Of a stretch of DNA of 64,000 nt, positions 23,243-32,372 are shown piece by piece. Every line of letters begins with the position of its first letter. Within the stretch, counting starts at the first letter, position 1. The position numbers were made by a program, and so were the translations under genes. The DNA comes from Zygophlyctis sp. KS116 (lineage: Eukaryota > Chytridiomycota): positions 1 to 64,000 of the forward strand of contig BAAFSQ010000024.1 in assembly GCA_054661495.1 (NCBI GenBank). Direction: 5' to 3'. The notes beneath the pieces were generated by a model. The model was not told the DNA's origin, did not search any database, and worked only from the letters and a program-made list of their open reading frames with translations.

Positions 23243-24538
23243 ATGAATAGTAAGCCCAGGGAAAAGTTGTTGTATCTAGAGGGTCTGCGAGGGATCGCTG
23301 CTTATGGAGTCTTTTTAGTTCATTTCCTGGATGGATACTGGGATGAAGGTCTAGAATGGATCAAGTTTTGGCAGGACTTTAATGTTTTTGTGGCACTTTT
23401 CTTTATTCTTTCAGGAAGGATTCTGACGGCTTCCGCTCTAAGATCTAGAAAAATTCATTCTATTGCTATTGCTATTTGTAAACGGCCATGGAGATTGGGA
23501 TTACCTCTGATTGCAGTTACAATTATTAATGCGCTAGTCATGAATTTAAGATATGGAACAGTATATAGTTTTATGCAAACTGTCTTTCATCCAATCTATT
23601 ATATGGTTTATAATGGGGATGTATTAAGTCCGATTCCTGGTGTTGCTTGGACTATGCCTCATGAATTCTTGGGATCAATGGTAGTCTATAGTACGACATT
23701 GATTTTACTCTACTTTGATTCAAAAAAATCAAACTTTATAATTTTGTCAATATTGATTGGATTTACAGTTTTTACTCATACTTGGGTTTCACATTTTCTA
23801 ATTGGTCTAACTTTTGCTGTTTTTAAGAGTGAATTGGGTTTCTTAACTGCTAAAAGAGGCTCTAGAGAATGGATAAATTCTATTTTATTCAAGATTTTAA
23901 CTTGTTTAATTGTATTTTTACTTTGTTTTGATTCTCCAATTGGAATTGGTCGAAATTTTTCAAATTTTGTAAAGAGTCATCAGGTAATAATTAAACTATT
24001 TACTTACTAGTATAATAAAGATGGAAGTTTTGGGGTCGGAGATCACTTTTGGGAGGAATCTGTAAATGTAATGATCATTTCTTCAGCAATTATGTTGCTT
24101 TTAGAAACTACACCATCTTTGCAAAGATTTTTATCGAATTGGTTCTTTTTGTATCTTGCTAGAATTTCTTTTATGCTGTATTTAACACATGGATTTCTGT
24201 ATTGTAATCCTCAAACAAAATCTTATTGGGTGCAAGCCACTCCATTTATGCATACTAGCAATCTAGGAAAATTTACTTATGTTATTTGTGTCAGCTGTAT
24301 ATCTTTTATTTCTTCAGACTTTTTCAGTATTTGGATTGACGGAAGTACACTAGATTTTTCAAATTTCTTTGTTTCGACTATTTTGACTGATGGTTGGGAC
24401 TTTTCTTTGGCACTTTCAACTTGGACACTCTGGCCATCAGGAATTTTTAGATATATTAGAAGCAAGATTCATATTACTTTTGATACATATCGAAAATATT
24501 TTCATTGGAGTCATAAACAGACTATTATTGACTCATAA
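23243..24538 (+). CDS. Acyltransferase-3 family membrane protein
   Basis: Multi-pass integral membrane acyltransferase of the OafA/acyltransferase-3 type common in fungi. It starts with the family hallmark LEGLRGIAAYGVFLVHF, whose His is the likely catalytic residue, then FVALFFILSGR and KRPWRLGLPL. About ten hydrophobic segments follow. A 27-nt intron after KSHQ restores YNKDGSFGVGDHFWEES, and the second exon has LARISFMLYLTHGF. Substrate is unknown; relatives O-acylate sugars or lipids. It starts a stretch with accessory character: BED fragment and two secreted paralogues follow on the same strand. Confidence 0.88.
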
Positions 24539-24649
24539 ATATGTATTTTCTGGAATCTCAATATATTGTTGGTTCATTGTACATTTCTTGAGTGAAATTC
24601 TTCAACTGCGTAGAGACTATCGGTAAAACAAAATCATTTCAATATCTAG

Positions 24650-24802
24650 ATGGCCAAGTTTGATCCCAATACAAAAGATATTTGTAACTTCTACTTTAGC
24701 GTCCAAGATCCTTTGACGTCGCAATACAAGTGCAAATGTGGAAGAGTTTGCATGAAATCAGAGAATAGTTGGCAAAACTTGAGTCACGAAGCCCCCGGAT
24801 AA
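24650..24802 (+). CDS. Short BED-like zinc-finger fragment
   Basis: A 50-codon ORF from ATG with YKCKCG, then SWQNLSHE and a stop. The C-x-C plus W-x-N-L-x-x-H spacing resembles the first half of a BED-type finger found in many transposases and host proteins derived from them. The final His pair expected a few residues on is missing because of the stop. It may be a decayed transposase remnant, a truncated host gene, or exon 1 of an unspliced gene whose next exon I cannot find. Confidence 0.5.
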   Translation: MAKFDPNTKDICNFYFSVQDPLTSQYKCKCGRVCMKSENSWQNLSHEAPG

Positions 24803-24891
24803 TATGTAGATGTATTTTTCGGAATCCATATATCTAAGATTACTGTTTATGATCGAAATCTTAAATTGCCGCATTGCAAGTGTTTAATTAT

Positions 24892-24919
24892 GTGCCGTAT
24901 TTTAGCCGTTTGATGCCGC
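24892..24919 (+). promoter_or_regulatory. Phased GCCG motifs before secreted gene 1
   Basis: GTGCCGT (24892), TAGCCGT (24903) and ATGCCGC (24913) are spaced by 11 and 10 bp, ending about 16 bp before the ATG. The same arrangement precedes the paralogue, suggesting a duplicated promoter element read on one face of the helix. Confidence 0.6.
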
Positions 24920-24934
24920 TATTCTTTACAAAAA

Positions 24935-25381
24935 ATGAAAACAACCTTTAACCTTGGATTAGCAGTATTTATTGGAATTCTTCAAATAGCTTCTGCAACA
25001 GACACTCAAAATCAAGATGTAGCTGCTGATGATCATGTCGATGCGCCAAATCCTGATTGTGACTTGTTTGATTCAGAAATGCCTGCGTTCGATTCCCTTG
25101 AAGAAGATGAAGAAGATGATATATCTACAGAAACCATTGAAATGCCTGATTATGATACTTACGATTTCCCGACGGACAATGCCTACTTACCAATCTACAA
25201 TACCGATATATTACCATCCGAATCTTCTGCCGTTGATAGTTTTACTACTCCTACAGAAAGCGCAAGCTTTGCCGAACAAACAGAAACTTTAGAGCCTTAT
25301 CTTGATAACTTATCAGAGGGTATGAATTTCGGACATTCAAAAATCATATTGACGCTTAGCGCAATCATGTTTTTCTTATAG
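24935..25381 (+). CDS. Small secreted acidic protein, paralogue 1
   Basis: 148 residues. N-terminus MKTTFNLGLAVFIGILQIAS is a signal peptide with probable cleavage after ATA-type residues. The body is rich in Asp, Glu, Ser, Thr and Tyr, with DYDTYDFPTDNAYLPIYNTD. It ends in a hydrophobic tail (IILTLSAIMFFL) after small residues, a layout that fits a GPI-anchored surface protein. The tandem neighbour at 25623 shares its promoter and leader almost base for base, but not the body. No known domain. Likely a surface or host-facing protein in a parasitic lineage, which is inference. Confidence 0.75.
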   Translation: MKTTFNLGLAVFIGILQIASATDTQNQDVAADDHVDAPNPDCDLFDSEMPAFDSLEEDEEDDISTETIEMPDYDTYDFPTDNAYLPIYNTDILPSESSAVDSFTTPTESASFAEQTETLEPYLDNLSEGMNFGHSKIILTLSAIMFFL

Positions 25382-25433
25382 ACAAAAAAAGATTTATCAA
25401 TTTATTATTTTTAGTTTAGCGATCATCATCAGT

Positions 25434-25451
25434 TCTTTGAATATTCAAAGA
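25434..25451. repeat. 18-bp perfect palindrome
   Basis: TCTTTGAATATTCAAAGA is its own reverse complement. It lies 53 bp after the stop of the first secreted paralogue. The centre GAATATTC contains a tail-to-tail GAA/TTC pair like a heat-shock element. It could also act as an RNA hairpin at the transcript end. Confidence 0.7.
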
Positions 25452-25570
25452 CAAATTGAGTCATAAATTTTCTAATTTTATTTACTGTGCAAGGAAATCT
25501 AAAACATTTCAAATTAAAAAGTGATAAGATTCTTTGATACCAAACTTTCCGCAGACAAATCGTAATTTTG

Positions 25571-25608
25571 TTGCCGTTTGTTGCCGTATTTTTGCCGTTT
25601 GATGCCGC
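25571..25608 (+). promoter_or_regulatory. Phased GCCG motifs before secreted gene 2
   Basis: TTGCCGT at 25571, 25581 and 25592, then ATGCCGC at 25602, spaced 10, 11 and 10 bp. The last motif ends about 15 bp before the ATG at 25623. It matches the promoter of paralogue 1, with one extra copy. Confidence 0.65.
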
Positions 25609-25622
25609 TATTCTTTACAAAA

Positions 25623-26186
25623 ATGAAAACAACCTTCAACCTTGGATTAGCAGTATTTATTGGAATTCTTCAACTAATATCTGCAACAGACACTCAAAAT
25701 CAAGATGTAGCTGCATATGATACCGATTATGCATTTGCTGAGCCTAGTGCAGACACACTAATAAACCAGGATACATATGATCCGGCTACAGATAATATTC
25801 TACCTAGAAAGAAATGCAGAGATAATTCTCCCCAAAACAATGCTTATGTTCCAAATGCTGCTTATGATGTTTTTCCTACAGAATCATTGCCTCAAACGGT
25901 TCCTGCTTACGATACCTATGATTCTACAGAGACTGCTTATATCCCGAATGCTGCTTATGATGTTGTTCCTACAGAATCACCAGTCCCGACTCCAGAATTA
26001 ATTGCCCATGATACGTATGAATCCATTGCTAGTGACCCCTCAACTACTACATCTGCATCAACATCAGATTATACATCTGCCACTCTGGAAATGCCTTATG
26101 TTGAGGACATTTCCACCTCCAATGCAAGGATAGCTTTTGGACAGGCAAGTTTGATATCAATTTTAGGACTTTTAGCAATTTTATAG
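25623..26186 (+). CDS. Small secreted protein, paralogue 2
   Basis: 187 residues from the ATG at 25623, chosen because it aligns with paralogue 1 (an in-frame start 15 codons earlier would spoil the signal peptide). MKTTFNLGLAVFIGILQLIS is a signal sequence. The mature part has an internal duplication (AYVPNAAYDVFPTES and AYIPNAAYDVVPTES), YDTYDSTE motifs and a Ser/Thr-rich region likely to be O-glycosylated. The end (ASLISILGLLAIL) is hydrophobic, again fitting a GPI signal. One basic KKCRD patch contains a lone Cys. Leader DNA is nearly identical to paralogue 1, with about five differences in the first 105 bp. Confidence 0.75.
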   Translation: MKTTFNLGLAVFIGILQLISATDTQNQDVAAYDTDYAFAEPSADTLINQDTYDPATDNILPRKKCRDNSPQNNAYVPNAAYDVFPTESLPQTVPAYDTYDSTETAYIPNAAYDVVPTESPVPTPELIAHDTYESIASDPSTTTSASTSDYTSATLEMPYVEDISTSNARIAFGQASLISILGLLAIL

Positions 26187-26298
26187 ACAGGTATAGAATT
26201 TAAGACAAATATAGAATTTACGGAATTATTATTTTTCAAAAGATAAAGAGTTTGAAGTTGATTGTTACAAAAACTGCAAATTGACAAACGAAAATTCG

Positions 26299-27169
26299 AT
26301 GGGAATTGAGATCAAACTAATTTCAAAAAGCAAATGCTTCAATGGGCATGTAGTAAAATATTCCTATTTGTCTAGTGCCTTGGGATGTGAAACTAAATTC
26401 AACATCTACTTTCCACCATTGTATGATGGCGATAAGAAGAATCCTGCAATTTACTTCTTATCTGGTCTAACATGTAATGAAGACAATTTTATTACCAAAT
26501 CAGGAGCAATTCAGTCAGCTTCTGAGTTAGGAATAGTATTAATCTGCCCAGATACATCGCCTAGAAATTTAAACATACCTGGGGACAGCGACTCTTGGGA
26601 TTTTGGAGTTGGGGCAGGATATTATGTTGATGCTGTTAAAGATCCTTTTAAGAATTATCAAATGTATACATTCATAACTGTAGAATTAAAATCGCTGTTA
26701 GAATCTGAATTTAATATCGATGGATCTCGTACTAGTATCATGGGACATTCAATGGGGGGACACGGTGCATTGATGATTGCACTCAAAAACCCAAATGCTT
26801 ACAAGTCTGTTTCGGCATTTTCACCTATAAGTAAATCTATTAGATTAATAAAAAGCGAATCCTAGTAACTGTAAATGGGGGATAAAGGCTTTTACCGGAT
26901 ATCTTGGATCTGACGAGGAATATTGGAAAACTTTTGATACTTTTGAATTAGCAAAGAAATATTCTGGTCCTAAAAAATGTATTTTGGTTGATATGGGCTC
27001 AGATGACCCTTTTAAAGATGAATTAAAAGTTGAATTATTAGAAAAAATTTCTAATCCTTTATTGGAATTCAATGTTAGAAATCAAATCAATTATGATCAT
27101 TCTTACTGGTTTATATCAACATTTATTCACGATCATCTAAGTTGGCATGCCTCGCACTTGTTTGAATAA
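26299..27169 (+). CDS. S-formylglutathione hydrolase (esterase D)
   Basis: Serine hydrolase completing glutathione-dependent formaldehyde oxidation in the cytosol. Motifs: PAIYFLSGLTCNEDNF (oxyanion region), PDTSPRN, WDFGVGAGYYVDA, the nucleophile elbow GHSMGGHGAL, and the catalytic His in YDHSYWFISTFI. One 25-nt intron after AFSPI restores TNPSNCKWGIKAFTGYLG, as in the family. The start is the ATG at 26299 (MGIEIKLISKSKCFNGH); an upstream TTG is not used here. The stop overlaps the next gene's first ATG region by 23 nt on the same strand. Confidence 0.95.
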
Positions 27170-28217
27170 TAACCTTGACCTATCTAGTTTTCTATTTTCG
27201 GACGAAATGTTTGAAGAATTCACTGATGAAAATGGAGATACCGTCTCTTTTTCTGATCTATTGAGACTGGCCGAAGAAGAAAGAAATCTAAAAGCATTGA
27301 GAATCACTGCTCCTCTTCTTTTTGAGTCTGGAAAAAGTGAAGATTTATTAAAATCCATTAAATTCTTTGAAATTCTAGCGTCTGAATATGAATTATGTGA
27401 AGCAATCATGTTCCTATCATGGTATTTTAAGGAAACAGATCCAGAATTGTCCTTTAAATGGCTAAAAAAGGCTGCAGACTTGAACTACAGTAATGCTGTG
27501 ATCCAAGTGGCACATTCTTATCAGTCACGCTTTCCACTTTCAAACGTTTCTACGTCTTCTAAAACCTCTGAAAATGAAGAAGACGATGATGTAGAGAATT
27601 TAATACATTACTCTCTTCTTGCTAGTAAATCTCAAGATTCAAAATCATGTTTTTACCTTGGCCAAATTCATGAGTCTGGATTTCTAAATTGTGAAAAATC
27701 AATCAAGAAGGCATTAGAATTCTACTTACTTGGATCAGATTCTTATTGTATTTTACGAGCATCTAATATTCTCATGAATGAAAAAGAAATGAATGATACA
27801 TCTAGAGCCATTCAATTAATAGTCTCATCTGCCAGAAAATTTGGAATTCCATCTTTAAAGCCTGTTGCTGATATGATTATGGAAAGTGATCCTCAAGAAG
27901 CATTCATACTTTACAATGAATCCTCTAGTCAAGGAGATGCATTGTCAACAAAAATAGTAGGAGATTGTTATTATTTTGGAATCGGAACAGAATCAAATTT
28001 AGAATCTTCACTAGAATACTATGAATGTGCAATTTCTTTAGGCTCAAATGAAGCACTTTTACCTTGCTTAAGAATTTTATGGGAAAAAAAGGAGAAATCC
28101 AAAGCTTTACAATTATTTCAAAAATTGATAAATACTTTTATGGAGGATCAGTCTAGTTTTAAAAATTTATCTACAGTTGAATGGTATGAAAGATTAGAAA
28201 ATTTCTGTAATTTCTAA
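27147..28217 (+). CDS. SEL1-repeat protein
   Basis: About 356 residues, no intron seen. SEL1/TPR-like units include [45 protein letters not shown] and [12 protein letters not shown]. The N-terminus is acidic ([15 protein letters not shown]). Proteins of this type scaffold complexes in signalling or ER quality control; no specific orthologue is recognised. If the ATG at 27147 is used the gene overlaps the hydrolase by 23 nt; a second ATG at 27207 (MFEEFTDEN) would remove the overlap. The stop TAA shares bases with the ARL2 stop on the other strand. Confidence 0.7.
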   Translation: MPRTCLNNNLDLSSFLFSDEMFEEFTDENGDTVSFSDLLRLAEEERNLKALRITAPLLFESGKSEDLLKSIKFFEILASEYELCEAIMFLSWYFKETDPELSFKWLKKAADLNYSNAVIQVAHSYQSRFPLSNVSTSSKTSENEEDDDVENLIHYSLLASKSQDSKSCFYLGQIHESGFLNCEKSIKKALEFYLLGSDSYCILRASNILMNEKEMNDTSRAIQLIVSSARKFGIPSLKPVADMIMESDPQEAFILYNESSSQGDALSTKIVGDCYYFGIGTESNLESSLEYYECAISLGSNEALLPCLRILWEKKEKSKALQLFQKLINTFMEDQSSFKNLSTVEWYERLENFCNF

Positions 28218-28847
28218 TCAAAAGAATAAATTCTTGATGCAATATCATTAACTATCCAATCCATTCCTTGTAATAATTGATCTCCTGTAACTGCCGAACA
28301 CCCCACAACACTCCAATGATGAGTTTGAATATTCTCTAATTCCAAAATTTCAGCAATTTCTTTCGTAGAACGCGCACAAGGTAAATCCTGCTTGTTACAG
28401 AATATCAATAGTGACGCTCCAGCTAATCTCTAACTTTATAACTTAAAAAATATACTTCTTCTTGTAAAAGAGCATGTAATTCCTTTTTACAATCCAAGAG
28501 TCTATCATGCCGATCACCAGAATCCACAACCCAAATCAGTCCATCTGTAGACTCAAAATAATTTCTCCAGTAAGAACGTATTGATTTTTGACCTCCTTTT
28601 TCTATTATCTAGATAAAATACCAATATCCCATAGATTTAATTTATAAGAATTATATTCCAGCGTTGTAATATTAAATCCCAAAGTTGGAGAAATTCCAGT
28701 TAGAGATTCTCCAGACAGCCTAATTCTTAATAGATGAAAATACTTTGCAACTATTGTCGTCTTTCCAGCATTATCTAATCCTAGAATAAGAAGTCTAGTT
28801 TCCTTTTCGAGGCGTTTAAGTTTCTTTAGCAGCGTCAAGAGTCCCAT
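28214..28847 (-). CDS. ARL2: ARL2 GTPase (tubulin-folding Arf-like)
   Basis: Arf-like GTPase acting with tubulin cofactor D and as a release factor for prenyl-binding proteins. [20 protein letters not shown] and [12 protein letters not shown] are ARL2 hallmarks, then [32 protein letters not shown] and [15 protein letters not shown]. Three introns of 24-26 nt were spliced; one of 24 nt is in frame and would otherwise add eight false residues before LSGESLTG. The 3' end overlaps the SEL1 gene by four bases (CTAA). Confidence 0.95.
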
Positions 28848-28910
28848 TGAGCGTTTTTCAGGAATTTCAATGGCGTGATTATAGGGCTCTTGGGCGTTTT
28901 AGTTGCACAA

Positions 28911-29359
28911 ATGACTGAAATCACACTACCAGGAATACTACATTTTTTACAATCTGAATGGCGTCGTTTTGAGAGTTTAAGAAATGAATGGCAGATTGAA
29001 AAATCGGATTTACAATCACAGATTATATTGTTGAATGGAGAGAAATCTCATTTGGAAATTAAAGTTGCTGATCTGGAATCACGGATCAAAATGCTCGAGT
29101 TTGCGATTAAACGGTAAGAAATGTCTAGTAATTATAGGAAAAATGAAGGAAATAATTCTGATGATGAAATCAAGGAATCCAATCAGTCAATTAGTGAACA
29201 GGATAAAAAATTGTATTTACCATTTACAAAATCTGTAGCTCAGGCAAGATCTACTGAATTGTTGAAAAAGTAATCTTGTTAATTTTAACTAATAGCTATC
29301 TTCGTGAAGCAAATCAACTTTTGGCATTAACATCTAGTAAGAGTAAAACTGATGGATAA
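28911..29359 (+). CDS. Short striatin-like protein without WD40 repeats
   Basis: The N-terminal striatin module is clear: TLPGILHFLQSEWRRFESLR followed by a coiled coil ending SRIKMLEFAIKR, as in the caveolin-binding and PP2A-binding part of STRIPAK striatins. Two introns of 24-26 nt bring in an acidic linker and then VAQARSTELLKNYLREANQL, matching the conserved RSRxLLxxYLxE block. The protein then ends at SSKTDG*-like tail, about 130 residues. All striatins I know go on to WD40 repeats; here the stop is 14 bp from the convergent LSM14 stop, leaving no room. The start is ATG 28911; an ATG at 28870 gives only a two-codon upstream ORF. Confidence 0.8.
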
Positions 29360-29373
29360 AAAATATATTTATT

Positions 29374-30454
29374 TCATGATCCAAAGGTTTCATTTTGCTT
29401 TCTAAAAGATCTTCCTCTACCTCGGCCTCTTCCACGACCTCCTCTTCTAGATCCAGCTGTACCAAAAGTTTCTAGATTTTGACTCTTCTCTTTAGTGACT
29501 CTTTGTCTTCTATCAATATTATCAGAATTACGATCTTTAACTTCACAAGAGATATCATCAAAAAATGAACTTTTTTGATAAAAAACTGAACCAGCACTTT
29601 CTTCTTGAATTGAAGGTTTATCAAATTTAGCATTAGAAGACGCAAAATCAAATTCAGAATCAGGTACAACCACTTTAAAAGATTTTTTTTCTTTTTTTCT
29701 AAATTCTCCAGGTTTTGGTTTTTCAGGAAGATCAAAAGAGACTGTATTTTTCCCATTTGAATTTCTTGAAAGAGTTACATTAATTTCTTTTCTTGATTCC
29801 ATTTCCCTTGATTCATTTTCAAAATTCTTTTGTTTATTATTGCGCATAGACTGTTTTACTTTAACTTTTCCAGTTTCAGAACCTATTATAAAAATTATTG
29901 TAAATACCTTGGTATATATCTAATTCAGGTTTAAGGATCTTGACTGGTGCTGATACAGGAGCTTTAGAAGGAACTATTGAGCTTACTGACACATGAGCTA
30001 AATTTGTAATAGAATTATGACCATTTATTGATGGGTTTGATAGAGTGTTTTGAGGGTTCATCAAATTAGAATCCATCATTCCTAAATTATACCCTAAATT
30101 CTGCTGTTGCCAATACTGTGCCTGTTGTTGCTGATGAAAAGCCATTGCCTGTTGAGCATAGTAAGGATTCATTCCAGGAGGAAGACTATTAAAATTCTGA
30201 TTCCAGTTTGAAGTTTCCTTTGGCGCTGAAATAACATACAAGTCCTTTATATCAGATCCTTTAAAAACAATATAAGAGAAAATCTGATCAGACGGAGGAA
30301 TTATTTCACTTCTTCTATCTTCTGTTCCAAAAGATTTAACTTGCTCTAGAGCAACAGTAGAGTCATTAGGATTAATAGAGTGTAATATTCCCTGGAAGCG
30401 AATGTCAGAGTTTGAAATTAGTCCAATTTCAGATCCAACAAATGGCAAATTCAT
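29374..30454 (-). CDS. LSM14: LSM14/SCD6 translational repressor
   Basis: P-body RNP protein. N-terminal LSm14 domain: PFVGSEIGLISNSDIRFQGI, STVALEQVKSFGTEDR and FKGSDIKDLYV. A Gln-rich middle (AQYWQQQNLGY) follows. The second exon has an FDF motif (SEFDFASSNAKFDK), an FFD box (FYQKSSFFDDISCE), a TFG-like LETFGTAG, and an RGG tail. One 25-nt intron after DIYQ joins the halves. The ATG at 30454 (MNLPFVGSEIG) is chosen because the frame upstream has no ATG. Divergent to the AAA gene with 52 bp between ATGs, carrying TTAGGTTTT. Confidence 0.95.
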
Positions 30455-30506
30455 AAAAAAATCACTTGTTGCCCTATACAATCAACAAGCTTAGGTTTTA
30501 CATTTT

Positions 30507-32364
30507 ATGATTTCATTATTCATCAATTATAAAGTACAATTTGACAGAATTTCAAACTCTCCTGAATTCATAAAGCATGCTTTACTAGGAAGAGAGTTGA
30601 ACATTGGACAAGAATTGGAAATTTCTAAAAATATTTATACTGTAGCGTCTCTGTCAAATAACAATTCTTTTAGAGTGTTAGAAGACTCGGAAATTGAAAT
30701 TTTACAGGAATTGTCTCTAAAATTCCAGGATTTTCCATACAAGGGATTGCAGCATTTACAGGTTCAAGAATATATTCAAGAGTGGGAAAGGAATAATTTT
30801 AGAAATTCAAATTTATTAATTACTGGGAAATCAGGGACTGGGAAAACTCTGTTGACGGGGCATTTGCCTGTAAATATATATTCTAGAGTCTGTCAGGCTC
30901 ATGAACTCTTGTTTAAACAGAATTTCTCTAGTATTATACAAGAAATGGTGGAATTTGGTCCTTGTATTTTAGTCATTGAAGATGTAGACTTGATTGTAAA
31001 TCAGAAATCAGAAAAAGAGTCTATTTATACAAGTCAAGGTGCAAGGTTATTACAATTGTACAAGGGATTGTTTGATGATTTTATTTTAGTTGAAAATGGG
31101 ATTTTTATAATTGGGACTACAAGACGTCCTCAAGATATACCTCAAAATTGCTTTAATCAGATTATATCTATACAAGGGACAAGTAAGAATTCAAGATTTG
31201 AGATTCTAAAAGAAATTTCCAAGAAATCATTAAGAAATATTAAAGAAAATTCTTTAAATGATGGCATGTTACAAGAAATTGCACATTTAACTCATGGTTA
31301 CACTGGTTCAGATTTACAGAATTTATTTCGGTATGTTTTGATTGAGAAAAAATTGCAAAAAAAAGATTTAGCAGAGGTAAATGTACAAGATTTTAGAAAT
31401 GGAATCAAAGTTGTAAGGCCGGCAGGGCTTTCAGAATATGCTGCAAAGGTTGGATTAAAATGGAAATATTAATTTTTAGATTCCAGAATCCTCATTTTTG
31501 GATATCTTTGGGTTGGATCATCTTTTACTATATTTAAATGTACTTGTAAATTTTAAACTTTAGGAGCATTTGGTATATCCTTTTAATAGGATTACTTGTC
31601 AATCTCAAGATTTGGAAATTCCAAGAGGAATATTAATTCATGGTTCTTCAGGTGTAGGAAAGTCGGCGCTGGCATTTGCTTTAATCAATGAATTAAGTCT
31701 GACTTGTATATATGTGGATGTAATTTTGAAATTTTAACAAGAGTCTCCAAAAATTCGCTCAAAAATTGTGGGAGAATCAGAGTCTAATATCACAACTATT
31801 TTTAATCAAGCAAAATCATGTCGACCTTGTGTAATTCTTATTGATCAGGTATATTTTAAAGTCTAAAATTCAAGATTGATATGATTTTACCTATAAAAGG
31901 AACTGATTCATCTTCTGAAAATACTGGAGAAAGAATGACAGCATGCTTTTTATCAGGTAGAATTGATGTTTTTATACTTAGAATTGGATTCTGCATTTTC
32001 CGCTAAAAATCCCATGGAATCTGTTTTCGTAATTGGTATAGCAAATCGACTAGAATCTGTCGATCCTTCTGTATATAGGGAGAAAAGGCTAGATCAACTG
32101 ATACATATACCAATTCCTGATTTGACTACAAGAAAATCCATATTCATGGGATTTTTTGCTAAAATGCAAAATAGCTTGTCAGAATCAGAGATTGATGATT
32201 TAGCTTCTTTAAGTGATGGTTGGACAGGTGCAGATATAGAAAATCTTTTGAGAGAAGCTGCGTTGAAAATAATTAGAAGTGAAAGTGGGGATTTATGTAG
32301 GGATTTTCAGAATTTAAAGTTGAGTTCAAAAGAGCTCAACGCGACACGAGAACGCGTCGTCTAA
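30507..32364 (+). CDS. Divergent two-module AAA+ ATPase (CDC48/SPATA5L1-like)
   Basis: Two AAA modules. Module 1 has GKSGTGKTLL (Walker A), CILVIEDVDLI where the usual DE is ED, and GTTRRPQDIP. Module 2, assembled from several exons with introns of 24-31 nt, has GILIHGSSGVGKSAL (Walker A), SKIVGESESNI, ILIDQIDMI where the Walker B Glu is Gln, and GWTGADIENLLREAAL (sensor 2 region). The layout and the GLSEYAAKV linker resemble SPATA5L1/AFG2-type or PEX1-like ATPases. Both hydrolysis sites look altered, so it may be a regulatory partner. The RB start is eight bases after its stop. Confidence 0.75.
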
Positions 32365-32372
32365 GTTCGGAT

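Noticed and set aside
23165-23245. Earlier ATG for the acyltransferase at about 23147
   Set aside because: That frame meets a stop before the domain, and no intron joins it without creating a stop.
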